DNA from: Chryseobacterium ginsenosidimutans
GTDB taxonomy: Bacteria > Bacteroidota > Bacteroidia > Flavobacteriales > Weeksellaceae
Assembly (NCBI RefSeq): GCF_024807225.1
Contig: NZ_JANUCO010000001.1
Span: 2,232,001-2,296,000, forward strand
Reading direction: 5' to 3'
Length of the DNA: 64,000 bases
The stretch's first letter is position 1, and every line of letters begins with the position of its first letter. Below, piece by piece: positions 16,031 through 25,374 of this stretch. The notes beneath the pieces are model-generated. The model was not told where the DNA came from and made no database searches. It worked only from the letters and a program-made list of their open reading frames with translations. The translations under genes and the position numbers were made by a program.

Positions 16031-18122
16031 TGATTAATCTGCAATTCGTCTGTTCAAACTCACGAGCTAAACTTTTGAAAAGTCCCGGATGTCCTTTATA
16101 ATGACGAAGAAGGGTAGTATCCGTCAATTCCTGAACATGAGCCGGAGTGTCTGAAATCAGATAAATCCATTTTGCTTTATCAAGATCCATTTTTTGAATC
16201 ATATCAACATGATCGATGATGTTGTGCTTTACAGAAGATGAAAACAAATCAAGAATAATCAATCCGTCAAAATCCGTCAAATCTTTGTCTGTATCTACCA
16301 ATTCTGCAATCGCACCATGTTTTTCAAGCTCATTTTTGATATCAATGGTCTGTTTGCTGTTGTCCTGAGTGATGGCAAAACGCTTTCCCTGAAGTGTTTC
16401 GGTGTTTTCATTTAAAGAAACATCAGTCGGCGTCAAATCAAAACGAAGACGTGATAATGGGCTTTGTTCTACTTCGGGAGTGCTTGTTTCATTGGCTTCG
16501 CCGCTCATTTCATTAATCCAGGAAGCTAATCCTCGTAATGTTTTGATGGCAGCTAATTTCTCCATTAAATCATCGGCTTTTTCCAAATCCTGACCAAAAC
16601 CGATCTTTGTTTTAAGATCTCCGATAATTTCCATACGTTTGATGGAATCGATGCTTAAATCTGCCTCTAAATCAAGGTCTAAACCTAACATTTCTTTCGG
16701 ATACCCCGTTTTTTCGCTTACAATATCCAAAATTGCTGTCTGCAGCTGTTCAAGAGAGAATGTAGACTGCTTTTGGGGTGTTGAAGCTGTAGTTTGTGCC
16801 GATTCATTTTTTTCGGAAACCGCAGGAGTTCCTGTGTATTCTGTAAGCCATGAAACCAGACTGTTCAACGTTTTTATTGAAGCCAATTGCTCCATGATCG
16901 TATCTTCATTCGCACTGTTGCTGGATAAAGTACCCAACTCATTTTTCATTGTACCAATGATCTCCACTCTTTTAATAGAATCGATGCTTAAATCTGCTTC
17001 AAGATCCATTTCCATACCCAACATTTCCTGAGGATAACCTGTTTTATCGCTTACAACTTGTAGTAATAAAGACTTAATATCCTTTGTAGGAGCCTGTTTT
17101 ACAGGAACGACAACCGCTTTCTCAACGCCATCATTTTGTGGAGAAGAGATAATCGCTGCCTGATTATTTGAATGTACAGGAACAGACGAAGCATAAACAA
17201 CAGGAGCTGTATTTACCTGAGGATTTTGTCCCAAAAAGGTAAGCATCACATCGCGTTGCGCCTGTATCATTAATTTCATACTATTTAAATATTCCTGCAA
17301 CATACGTTCAGTATTCGTTTGACTTTCAGTTACAGAGACTTGCGTATTATTTGTAAAGTTGTTCATTTGGATAGGATTTATGATTGGTAATGCACCGTTT
17401 ACAGGCAGTGAACCTGTCGTCGGATGAGCAGCTTGTCCGTTTACGCGCCAAATAGCCGGACTTTTCTTATACAATTCTGGTTGGTCGATCTGAATTAACT
17501 GAGCATTACGACCATCAAAAAGTTTAGCAATATTAAAATTTCGACCAGTTCCTAAATATTGAGCAAGCGTTGAAAGAAGATGCGTTAATTTGTTTGTATT
17601 ATTATCTTCAACACACAAGGTCAATTGATCTTTTTCCAAACAAGATTTTGTTAATCCTGTTAATACTTTTCCGGGACCGACTTCGATGAATATTCTTGCG
17701 CCATCGTTGTACATCGCCTGAAGCTGTTCAACGAATCTTACAGGCTGCACCAAATGATCGGTTAATCTTTCCTTGATATCTGAAACCTGTGAAGGATAGA
17801 TTTCTGCGGTCGTATTCGACCAAACGGGAATCTGCATTTCATTAAATGGAACATCTTGTAAAACAGTTTCATACAATCCTTTAGATTTTGCCAATAACGG
17901 ACTGTGGAATGCACATGCCACTTCTAGTTTTTTGGCAGAAATACGTTCTTGTTTAAGAACTTCCATCAGTTTGTTGATCGCTTCTGTACTTCCTGCAACC
18001 ACACATTGCGTCGGAGCATTGTAATTTACAGGATAGCAACCTTCCACTTTGTCTAAAATTGGCTGTAGGTTTTCTTTTGTAGCACTTACCGCAATCATAG
18101 AAACCGGGATCTCCTCCTTCAA
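15960..18122 (-). CDS. PKS megasynthase 1, middle part: AT end, two ACPs, KR structural region (frame-broken)
   Basis: 720 residues as read. Residues 1-160 complete the acyltransferase (AFHSPLLAKS with catalytic His near 73). A linker of about 180 residues follows. Then come two tandem carrier domains, each with LSIDSIKR around the phosphopantetheine serine (about Ser382 and Ser492), the sequence type of PUFA-synthase ACPs (LGIDSIKR). From about 560 on is the structural part of a ketoreductase. The N-terminal MKEEIPV and the C-terminal SFSSTNRSDCRNCF are out-of-frame. Tandem ACPs usually raise flux in iterative PUFA-like synthases. Confidence 0.82.
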   Translation of the reverse strand: MKEEIPVSMIAVSATKENLQPILDKVEGCYPVNYNAPTQCVVAGSTEAINKLMEVLKQERISAKKLEVACAFHSPLLAKSKGLYETVLQDVPFNEMQIPVWSNTTAEIYPSQVSDIKERLTDHLVQPVRFVEQLQAMYNDGARIFIEVGPGKVLTGLTKSCLEKDQLTLCVEDNNTNKLTHLLSTLAQYLGTGRNFNIAKLFDGRNAQLIQIDQPELYKKSPAIWRVNGQAAHPTTGSLPVNGALPIINPIQMNNFTNNTQVSVTESQTNTERMLQEYLNSMKLMIQAQRDVMLTFLGQNPQVNTAPVVYASSVPVHSNNQAAIISSPQNDGVEKAVVVPVKQAPTKDIKSLLLQVVSDKTGYPQEMLGMEMDLEADLSIDSIKRVEIIGTMKNELGTLSSNSANEDTIMEQLASIKTLNSLVSWLTEYTGTPAVSEKNESAQTTASTPQKQSTFSLEQLQTAILDIVSEKTGYPKEMLGLDLDLEADLSIDSIKRMEIIGDLKTKIGFGQDLEKADDLMEKLAAIKTLRGLASWINEMSGEANETSTPEVEQSPLSRLRFDLTPTDVSLNENTETLQGKRFAITQDNSKQTIDIKNELEKHGAIAELVDTDKDLTDFDGLIILDLFSSSVKHNIIDHVDMIQKMDLDKAKWIYLISDTPAHVQELTDTTLLRHYKGHPGLFKSLAREFEQTNCRLISLSFSSTNRSDCRNCFKRNFINR

Positions 18123-20382
18123 CGGAATTCAAAATAGACTGAGCTCTTTGAATACTTAAATTAACCAGTTTTTCTTCTTCAAATACACCTGCAAAACATA
18201 AAGCAGGCAATTCACCATAGCTATGACCCGCCAACATATCCGGAACAATACCGATAGATTGAAGGAATTTAGCTAAAGCCAAATCAACAATCCCCAATAA
18301 GGGCTGTGCTAATCTTGTATCTTTAATCGTTTCTTTTTGTTGCTTTAAAGTCGCTTCATCAAATGTTTTTGAAGGGAAAATAACTTTCTCCAGTTCAGAG
18401 TGAGAATCGATCAGTTTTCGCATTTCAGGGAAGGCTACGAATAAATCACGAGCCATGTTGATGCGCTGACTACCTTGTCCAGGGAATAAAAAGGCAACTT
18501 TACCTTCTTTTTTATTTACTGTAAAAGTGTCTTTGCTTTCAATTCCTGATAAAGCTAACTCGATGTTCATCATCAAATGTTCCGTCGTATCAGCAACAAT
18601 GCTTAACTGAACCTGCTTTTCTGAACTGATCGCTAAACTGTAAGCAATATTTTTTAATGAAATACCATCATTTACTTCAAGTAAAGATTTAATTTGATTT
18701 AATTGAATTTTTGCTTCATCATACGTATCTCCACGGAATACAAATAATTCTGAAGGCCAAGACTGCAATACGGCAGAATCGTCTTCTTTAGGATGATTTG
18801 CAATTACGGTGTGGAAATTTGTTCCTCCAAAACCAAACGCACTGATTCCTGCATAACGGTTTTTCTCACTCCACAATCCACTTTCTGCATGAAAAGCAAA
18901 TGGACTCGTTTCTGCATTATAATACGCATTAGGTTTCTGAAGATGAAGGGTAGGAGGCTTTACACCATGATACACCGCTAGAGAAGCTTTAATTAAACCT
19001 GCCAATCCAGCTGCACATTTTGTATGTCCTATCTGAGTTTTTACCGAACCTAAATGCGTCTGACCCGGCAAAGCTCCTGCACGACTGAATAAATTAGTCA
19101 ATGCGCTCAATTCCGTTTTGTCTCCAACTACTGTTCCTGTACCGTGAGCCTCTACCATTCCTACTGACGCAGCACTGATACCAGCTTGTGCATATGCGCG
19201 CTCCAAAGCTCTTACCTGACCGATTTTTCTCGGTGCAGTAAGACCTAAAGCTTTTCCGTCACTAGATCCTCCAACTCCTTTAATAACAGAATAAATACGG
19301 TCGCCATCGCGTACAGCGTCTTCATATCTTTTTAAAACAATGATAGCAACACCTTCACCAAGGGCAATTCCGTCTGCTTCACTGTCGAAGGTTGCACATC
19401 TGCCTTTTCTGGAAAGTGCATGTGTGCTGGAGAACATCAGATAATCATTAATACCGTTATGGAGATCAGCTCCACCGGCAAGAACCATGTCTGATTTGTT
19501 TAATATCAATTCCTGACAAGCCAATTCAATAGCGGCCAAAGAAGAGGCACAAGCAGCATCTACAGTGTAGTTTCTTCCACCTAAATCTAAACGATTGGTA
19601 ATTCTACCTGCGATAACATTCGCTAAAATACCCGGGAAAGAATCTTCCGTTGTATGGGGAAACGCTTCTTTTACCTCTTCATGAAGTTCTCCAAAAACTT
19701 GTTTGTAGAATCCTCTGAAACTGTAGCTGTTGGCAAGATCATTTCCGCCTTCTGCACCGATAATTACAGAAATATTTTCTCTGTTAACGTGTTTATCGCC
19801 ATATCCTGCATCTTCCATCGCACGCTTTGCAACCAATAAGGTTAACAATTGTGTAGGTTCAATCGCCGCAAGAGATTGTGGCGGAATACCGAAAGCTAAA
19901 GGATCAAAATCAATTTTAGGAATAAATCCGCCCCATTTTGAATGAGATACATCAGATTCATTGGAATCCGGTTTATAATAAAGATCTTTATTCCATCTTT
20001 CGTCCGGAACTTCTGTTATACTGTCTTTTCCTAAAATAATATTTCGCCAGTATTCTTCTAAATTTTTTGCATCAGGGAAAATACATTCCATACCGACAAT
20101 AGCGATATCTAATGGTTTTTCTGTTGATGTCGGCGCTTCTGATAAAGCAGCGTCTTTTATATATTCGTAATTGTTTACAGCAACATTTTGGTGAAGTTCA
20201 TCCAATGAAATCACTTTGTCATGCATGGTTGCAACCTGCCCGATCATGTACATTCCAAGATCCAATTGCTCGTCTTTAGGAATATTAACCAAGTTATTTC
20301 CTTGTCTTTCTACCCCTTTTGCAGCAATTCTTAAACGACCTACATTTAACTTTTCTAATTTCTCCCAGACTTCTTTTTTATC
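17953..20382 (-). CDS. PKS megasynthase 1: ketosynthase and acyltransferase start (frame-broken)
   Basis: The frame is open from about 20382; the nominal start TTG at 20292 is internal. It begins KKEVWEKLEKLNVGRLRIAAKG, which I take as the end of the enoyl-reductase module. KS domain about 60-490 (numbered from 20292) with Cys248 in VDAACASS, EAHGTGTVVGD and KTQIGHTKCAAG, all catalytic residues present. AT start about 590-750 with FPGQGSQ and GHSYGELPAL. The AT is cut in half: a surplus A in AGAAACC (plus strand 18101-18103) shifts the frame, and GDPGSMIAVSATKENLQ is restored when it is removed. Confidence 0.83.
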   Translation of the reverse strand, partial: DKKEVWEKLEKLNVGRLRIAAKGVERQGNNLVNIPKDEQLDLGMYMIGQVATMHDKVISLDELHQNVAVNNYEYIKDAALSEAPTSTEKPLDIAIVGMECIFPDAKNLEEYWRNIILGKDSITEVPDERWNKDLYYKPDSNESDVSHSKWGGFIPKIDFDPLAFGIPPQSLAAIEPTQLLTLLVAKRAMEDAGYGDKHVNRENISVIIGAEGGNDLANSYSFRGFYKQVFGELHEEVKEAFPHTTEDSFPGILANVIAGRITNRLDLGGRNYTVDAACASSLAAIELACQELILNKSDMVLAGGADLHNGINDYLMFSSTHALSRKGRCATFDSEADGIALGEGVAIIVLKRYEDAVRDGDRIYSVIKGVGGSSDGKALGLTAPRKIGQVRALERAYAQAGISAASVGMVEAHGTGTVVGDKTELSALTNLFSRAGALPGQTHLGSVKTQIGHTKCAAGLAGLIKASLAVYHGVKPPTLHLQKPNAYYNAETSPFAFHAESGLWSEKNRYAGISAFGFGGTNFHTVIANHPKEDDSAVLQSWPSELFVFRGDTYDEAKIQLNQIKSLLEVNDGISLKNIAYSLAISSEKQVQLSIVADTTEHLMMNIELALSGIESKDTFTVNKKEGKVAFLFPGQGSQRINMARDLFVAFPEMRKLIDSHSELEKVIFPSKTFDEATLKQQKETIKDTRLAQPLLGIVDLALAKFLQSIGIVPDMLAGHSYGELPALCFAGVFEEEKLVNLSIQRAQSILNSVEGGDPGFYDCGKCYKRKPTANFRQSGRLLSCKLQCSDAMCGCRKYRSDQQTDGSS

Positions 20383-22054
20383 AGTTTCCAGCTTCTAAGA
20401 GTTTTGCTTTTTCTGTATTAAAATGTTGAGCAAACGCAGTGTCTAAGCAACGAGTTTCGTGTCCAGGTGCGGTTTCCAATAAAACGGTTTCCTTTGCCTG
20501 CATCGCCTGCAATTGGAATTCGTCCTGAATCGCTCCACAAGCAACTGCTTCTTCTGTGTACAGATAGGCAGTTCCCATTAATACACCCACTTTTACGCCT
20601 CTCGCAGCTAACGGAGCTGCCATAATAGAAACAAAAGCTGTTGAAAAATCATTGTGAATTCCTCCTGCGAAAAATACACTGATGTTTTCAGGGTGATCTT
20701 CTTTTAAGATACGCTCAATCTGTTTTTCCCAAAGAACCATACTTGAAAGCGGACCAACATGGCCTCCACATTCGCGTCCTTCAAATATGAAGTTTGTAGC
20801 GCCTTCTTTTAAGAAAATGTCTAACAGAGCAGGAGAAGGAACGTGAAGGAACGTTTTAATTCCTGCTTTTTCAAATATTTTTGCCTGTGCAGGTCTTCCT
20901 CCGGCAATTAAAACTACGGGAGGTTTAGCTTCCAGAATGTAAGATGTTTGTTCTTCTCTAAGTTCTTGAGGTGCAAATCCTAAGATACCCACTCCCCATG
21001 TTTTTTCACCGGCGAGTTTTTTAGTTTCCATTACTAAAGCTTTAGCTTGTTCACCTTTCAATAAAGATAAAGCGATAAAAGGTAAAGCTCCGGCTTCTGC
21101 TACAGCATTGGCGAACGAAGGAACATCACTCACTCGAGTCATTGGTCCTTGTGCAATCGGGTATTTTAAATTAAGGTCTTTTGCTAAAATATTATTTTCA
21201 TCGATTACCTGAAGTGCTTTTGCCTGTTTCAGGTGACCGTACATTGCTTCTTTGAAACCGAAAATTAATTTTTTCAACGTTTTGAAATCCTCATACAGAT
21301 CAACCGCTAAAGAAATATCCTGTCCCATAGGAATATAGCTCTTGCTGATGTCTAGATCGTTAAAATATTGTTTAAGATCTTCAGCATTTACATTTTCCGG
21401 CAACGCTGGAGAATTTGGTCTTACCAATACACGGTGATTGGCTATGATTTTGGTTTCTGTTCCATTTAATTTTGAGCATACGCTTTTTATGTCTTGAGGA
21501 ACAGAGCTTTCAGGGAATAAAGCAAGCTGACTGTCTAATACAATTCCTGTTGCTCCCAGTGATTTTGCAGCAGCAGCAGTATGAAGTCCGATTCCTCCTT
21601 GTACCCAAACAGGAATGTCTTGGATTTCTTTAATGACACGTTGAAACAGTATAAATGTCGATTCGTAACCGACTAATCCACCGGCTTCGTTTCCTTTTAT
21701 AATAATGCCTTCCGCTCCTGATTGCTGAGCTTTTCTGGCTTCTTCTAAACTGCTTACCTGATAAATAACAGGCAGATCTGAAGAAATAGTAATAGGAGTG
21801 CCGAAAGAAACGATAGCGAATTTTACTTTTTGCGGTATTCGAAGTGATGCGAGTTTTTCGTCTGAAAAATATATTCCAAACGAAGGTATGTCTGTCTGTT
21901 CAAGCTGATTCAATGCTTCTTGAGCAGTAGATAAATCAATCCCTAAGCTTAAGATGGGAAATGCGTCCGCCTGATGCAATTTTAGCATAAGGTTGACATC
22001 CGGTTTTTCAAAAGGAGTTACTCCAAAAATGGTCAAGTTTTTCATTACATTCAT
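20381..22054 (-). CDS. PfaD-like enoyl reductase / nitronate-monooxygenase domains, start of PKS megasynthase 1
   Basis: 557 residues with two related TIM-barrel halves of the 2-nitropropane-dioxygenase type. The N-terminal half (1-235) keeps VWVQGGIGLHTAAAAKSLGATG; the second half (about 285-520) keeps the complete active-site set YPIAQGPMTRVSD, FIFEGRECGGHVGP and FFAGGIHND and is likely the FMN-dependent enoyl reductase, as PfaD is in PUFA synthesis. The end at LLEAGN-stop is probably artificial: removing one surplus A in GGAAAC (plus-strand TTT 20385-20387) gives LLEAGTDKKEVWEKLEKL and joins it to the KS frame, for a ~2,330-residue NMO-KS-AT-ACP-ACP-KR protein. First gene of the operon. 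Confidence 0.83.
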   Translation of the reverse strand: MNVMKNLTIFGVTPFEKPDVNLMLKLHQADAFPILSLGIDLSTAQEALNQLEQTDIPSFGIYFSDEKLASLRIPQKVKFAIVSFGTPITISSDLPVIYQVSSLEEARKAQQSGAEGIIIKGNEAGGLVGYESTFILFQRVIKEIQDIPVWVQGGIGLHTAAAAKSLGATGIVLDSQLALFPESSVPQDIKSVCSKLNGTETKIIANHRVLVRPNSPALPENVNAEDLKQYFNDLDISKSYIPMGQDISLAVDLYEDFKTLKKLIFGFKEAMYGHLKQAKALQVIDENNILAKDLNLKYPIAQGPMTRVSDVPSFANAVAEAGALPFIALSLLKGEQAKALVMETKKLAGEKTWGVGILGFAPQELREEQTSYILEAKPPVVLIAGGRPAQAKIFEKAGIKTFLHVPSPALLDIFLKEGATNFIFEGRECGGHVGPLSSMVLWEKQIERILKEDHPENISVFFAGGIHNDFSTAFVSIMAAPLAARGVKVGVLMGTAYLYTEEAVACGAIQDEFQLQAMQAKETVLLETAPGHETRCLDTAFAQHFNTEKAKLLEAGN

Positions 22055-22129
22055 ATATTTAGTAATAGCTGGAAATTCATAAAAAATGTTAAATTCTCTA
22101 CAAGGGGATTTAAATTAATTATGGCGGGA

Positions 22130-22160
22130 CAAAAATAATTATAATTATTGTATTTTCAAA
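22130..22160 (-). promoter_or_regulatory. promoter of the 18-kb PKS operon
   Basis: On the minus strand TTTG (22160-22157), exactly 19 bases, then TATTTTTG (22137-22130): a perfect Bacteroidetes housekeeping promoter. The predicted start lies near 22123, leaving a leader of about 70 bases before ATG 22054. No other promoter of this quality was seen within the operon. Confidence 0.75.
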
Positions 22161-22607
22161 AATAAATATGTTTTTTTAATTATTTTTTATTAAAAACAAT
22201 TATACATTAATTTATTGTTAAAAATAAGTAAACTGTATCTTATTTTTAAAAACAAGTTGGTACAATGTTGAGGATTATAATTATAAATGTTTATAATTAA
22301 GTAATGTCTAAGCAAATATATAAATAAAAATAAAATACTTCAATAATATGAGATTTATTTTTCAATATTAAAAAATGATAATATGATGATGAAATCATGA
22401 AATCTTAAAAAAATAATTATGTTAATTTAAGAAATACAGGTGGAATATTTTATGATAATAAATGTAACCTGTTGGCATTATAGGATATATAGAAAAAATT
22501 CTATAGCGAGTAATTTTAACACCAATAGTTATTGTCAATATCTTCTATGCAAAACATAATATGATTAAGCAATAATTTTATTTTATATTTTTTTTAATTC
22601 TTATATA
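22161..22607. other. AT-rich divergent intergenic region
   Basis: About 450 bases of very AT-rich DNA between the PKS promoter and the aldehyde-dehydrogenase control region. It holds runs of A and T and several short TAAATAAATA-like stretches, but no ORF, no hairpin with a T run and no repeat shared with the rest of the window. It may be intrinsically bent. Confidence 0.5.
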
Positions 22608-22677
22608 ATTGAGCTTTTCTGCAAAGTAATATTGAGCTTTTTTACAAAGTAAAGTGTTTCTAACGATGCTACCTTTG
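22608..22677 (+). promoter_or_regulatory. tandem activator-type direct repeats and -7 box before the aldehyde dehydrogenase
   Basis: Two 22-base direct repeats, ATTGAGCTTTTCTGCAAAGTAA (22608-22629, shown in parts: ATTGAGCTTTT..CAAAGTAA) and its near copy at 22631-22652, repeat every 23 bases. They end just before a -7 box TACCTTTG (22670-22677). There is no TTTG at -33; the second repeat covers that place. This is the arrangement of an activator-dependent promoter, and an AraC-family gene follows the dehydrogenase. Confidence 0.65.
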
Positions 22678-22696
22678 TTGTATTAAAATTAAAGAA

Positions 22697-24112
22697 ATGA
22701 AAAAAGTAAATAAAATTTACATCAACGGCGAGTTTGTAACGCCAAACGGAACAGAAATTTTTAACCTGATTAATCCAGCCAACAATATAAAGATTGGTGA
22801 AGTGACTCTTGCTGATGAAATCGATACCCGAAAAGCCATCGCAGCAGCAAAACAAGCATTCAAAACACTCTCTAAAACGACTGTTTCAGAACGTATCCAA
22901 TACTTAGAACAACTAAAAAATGCGGTTTTGAAAAGAGAGCAGGATCTCACCAATATTATGATTGAAGAATATGGAGGAACGCATCAGTTTGTAACGTTAA
23001 GCAACAAACACACAGTAAGTTGGTTCGACAGTATGAAAGAAGTGCTTCAAAATTTTGAATTTGAAAAAAACATCAATTCTTCCATCGTAATATTGCAACC
23101 TGTCGGAGTTGTAGGAATCATCACACCTTGGAATGCAAGTAACAGCTCAATTTGTAGCAAAGTTGCCGCAGCCATTTCTGCAGGATGTACTGTCGTTATA
23201 AAGCCTAGCGAAATGAGCAGTCTGCAAACACAGGTTTTAATGGAAGCTTTTCATGAGGCGGGTCTACCGAATGGAGTGATTAATTTTGTGACAGGTTTAG
23301 GAAATGTCGTAGGAACAGAATTAACCAATAATCCTGATGTTGCCAAAATTTCTTTCACAGGTTCTACAGCCGTAGGAAAATTAATTGCTAAAAATGCTGT
23401 CGAAACTATGAAACGTGTAACATTAGAATTAGGCGGAAAGTCTCCAAATGTCATTTTAGACGATGCAGATTTAGAAAAAGCAATCCCCACAGCAATTTAC
23501 GGAGCTTTCATGAATAGTGGACAAGCCTGTATTGCACCAACAAGACTTTTGGTTCCGGAACATAAATTAGAAGAAGTGAACGCAATGGCAAAGTCGATTG
23601 CAGAAAAAATCGTGGTCGGATTACCGGGAAATGAAGATACAAATATAGGTCCGATGGTAAGTGTGAAGCAGTTTGAGAGAGTTCAGAGCTATATAAAATT
23701 AGGGTTGGAAGAAGGTGCTACTTTATTAATTGGAGGAGAAGGAAAGCCGAAAGGTCTGGAAGCAGGAAATTTTGTAAAAGCCACCATTTTTACCAATGTA
23801 AAAAATAATATGCGTATTGCTCAGGAAGAGATTTTCGGTCCTGTGATATCTATTATTTCTTACAAAACAGAAGAAGAAGCGATTGAAATTGCGAATGATA
23901 CTCCGTATGGTTTGGCTGCTTATGTAAGTTCGGGAGATTACGATCGTGCACTTAGTGTAGCGTCGCAGATTGATGCGGGAAGAATTTGTATCAACGGTTT
24001 CAGTCATGATCCGATGGTTCCGTTTGGAGGCTTCAAACAATCCGGAATCGGAAGAGAATATGGTGCTTACGGATTGCAGGCTTATCTTGAACCGAAAGCC
24101 ATTCTGAAATAA
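22697..24112 (+). CDS. NAD(P)-dependent aldehyde dehydrogenase
   Basis: 471 residues, full length for the ALDH superfamily. Catalytic Cys in SGQACIAPTR, general base Glu in LELGGKSPN, cofactor loop FTGSTAVGK, and the N-terminal oxyanion Asn in TPWNAS. It oxidises an aldehyde to the acid with NAD(P)+ in the cytosol; the specific aldehyde is not apparent. The AraC regulator starts 12-60 bases downstream, in the same direction, so the two are probably one transcript controlled by the tandem repeats in front. Confidence 0.92.
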   Translation: MKKVNKIYINGEFVTPNGTEIFNLINPANNIKIGEVTLADEIDTRKAIAAAKQAFKTLSKTTVSERIQYLEQLKNAVLKREQDLTNIMIEEYGGTHQFVTLSNKHTVSWFDSMKEVLQNFEFEKNINSSIVILQPVGVVGIITPWNASNSSICSKVAAAISAGCTVVIKPSEMSSLQTQVLMEAFHEAGLPNGVINFVTGLGNVVGTELTNNPDVAKISFTGSTAVGKLIAKNAVETMKRVTLELGGKSPNVILDDADLEKAIPTAIYGAFMNSGQACIAPTRLLVPEHKLEEVNAMAKSIAEKIVVGLPGNEDTNIGPMVSVKQFERVQSYIKLGLEEGATLLIGGEGKPKGLEAGNFVKATIFTNVKNNMRIAQEEIFGPVISIISYKTEEEAIEIANDTPYGLAAYVSSGDYDRALSVASQIDAGRICINGFSHDPMVPFGGFKQSGIGREYGAYGLQAYLEPKAILK

Positions 24113-24172
24113 TAATTTGTAAATTTGATAAAAGCGTTGTCGCCACAGACGACGCTTTATATTTCTATCGCT

Positions 24173-24985
24173 ATGAGTAAAGAAACATCAGATATTGTCT
24201 ATTCCTGCTATCATGAGCTCAGCAGAAAAGGGGAGAATTTTGTTCCCGTGCATGCGCTTTCGTATCAGTTGTCGGGAAGTTTTGTTTTGGAAGACGGCAA
24301 AGAAAAATACAGGGCAGAACCGGGAGATTTTAATTTAATAAGAAAAAATCAGCTTGTAAAGTTTGTAAAATTACCTCCTGAAAATGGTGTTTTTGAAAGC
24401 ATGAATATTTATTTAAGTGAAGAAAACTTACACAATTTTGCTAAAGAATATAACCTTTCTGCAGATCATTTTGTGGCTGTAAAACCTCTCGTTCCGGTAG
24501 AAATGAATGTTTTGCTTCAAAACTATATCACTTCTTTACAAACTATTGTTGAGAGTAATCATTTGAGTAACAAACCTCTTATTGATTTAAAAATAAAGGA
24601 ATTGCTGCTGATTTTATTACAAGTTCAGCCTGAATTAAAAAACATTCTTTTCGATTTTTCAGAACCTCATAAAATTGATCTTGAAGCTTTTATGAGCCAA
24701 AATTATCGGTATAATGTCAATTTAGACCGCTTTGCCTATCTTACGGGAAGAAGCCTTGCAACATTTAAACGTGATTTTGAAAAGGTTTTTCATACTTCGC
24801 CCCACAAATGGATTTTACAAAAACGATTAAATGAAGCCCATTTTCTCATCAAAGAAAGAGAAAAATCTGCATCAGATGTTTACGTTGATCTTGGTTTTGA
24901 AGACCTTTCTCATTTTTCATATACTTTTAAAAAACAGTTTGGCTACAGTCCCACAAGAATTAAAAAGGATGAAAAAGTGGAATAA
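24173..24985 (+). CDS. AraC family transcriptional regulator
   Basis: About 270 residues from ATG 24173; a TTG at 24125 would give 286 and remains possible, since the added ALSPQTTLYISIAM reads like protein. The N-terminal cupin-like effector domain (SYQLSGSFVLEDGKEKYRAEPGDF) is followed by a C-terminal double HTH: FAYLTGRSLATFKRDFEKVF and SDVYVDLGFEDLSHFSYTFKKQFGYSP, the AraC signature. It probably activates the upstream aldehyde dehydrogenase through the 23-bp repeats. Effector unknown. Confidence 0.85.
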   Translation: MSKETSDIVYSCYHELSRKGENFVPVHALSYQLSGSFVLEDGKEKYRAEPGDFNLIRKNQLVKFVKLPPENGVFESMNIYLSEENLHNFAKEYNLSADHFVAVKPLVPVEMNVLLQNYITSLQTIVESNHLSNKPLIDLKIKELLLILLQVQPELKNILFDFSEPHKIDLEAFMSQNYRYNVNLDRFAYLTGRSLATFKRDFEKVFHTSPHKWILQKRLNEAHFLIKEREKSASDVYVDLGFEDLSHFSYTFKKQFGYSPTRIKKDEKVE

Positions 24986-25099
24986 TTTAATATTTTTCTG
25001 AATGAGTAATCTGTGTAATAATAAACAGTTATGATTAAATTTTTATTGTTTTAAGTGATTTAAAATTTATAACTTTATAATTAAGAATTTGTTTGAACT

Positions 25100-25290
25100 T
25101 TATTTTTACCACAAAAGAGGCAAAAGATTAACACGTTAGTTTTTAAGGTTCATCATTAAACTGTAAATAAGAGCACAATAGCTTTTAAAAATCTTTGATT
25201 TTTTCTTTTATACACTTTTGTTTTCTCAATAAATAAAATGGTATGCAATCAATAATAGCTTTTGTCTCTTTTGCGGTTAAGTTTTTATTA
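25100..25290. repeat. MITE-like element, intact copy A
   Basis: A ~190-bp non-coding element with imperfect terminal inverted repeats: TTTTTACCACAAAAGAGGCAAAAG at the left and, inverted, CTTAACCGCAAAAGAGACAAAAG at the right. Its interior (ATTAAACTGTAAATAAG, ACTTTTGTTTTCTCAATAA) recurs in the copy at 47411-48900, which is split by IS110. More distant copies lie at 30676-30862 and 33361-33790. It fills most of the gap between the AraC gene and the hydrolase gene. Confidence 0.75.
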
Positions 25291-25374
25291 TTTTAAACAT
25301 CTTATTAAATAAATTATTAAGAAATAATGTCTTAGATCATTTAAATAAAAAACTAATCCCAAAACTCAAAAACA

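Noticed and set aside
16022..20387. Programmed ribosomal frameshifting at the GAAAC sites
   Set aside because: No slippery heptamer, no pseudoknot seen downstream, and four programmed shifts in one operon would be without precedent known to me.
10780..22054. PKS operon as a decayed pseudogene cluster
   Set aside because: All catalytic residues are intact, there are no in-frame stops or large deletions, and breaks share one sequence context also found in an unrelated gene at 47 kb.
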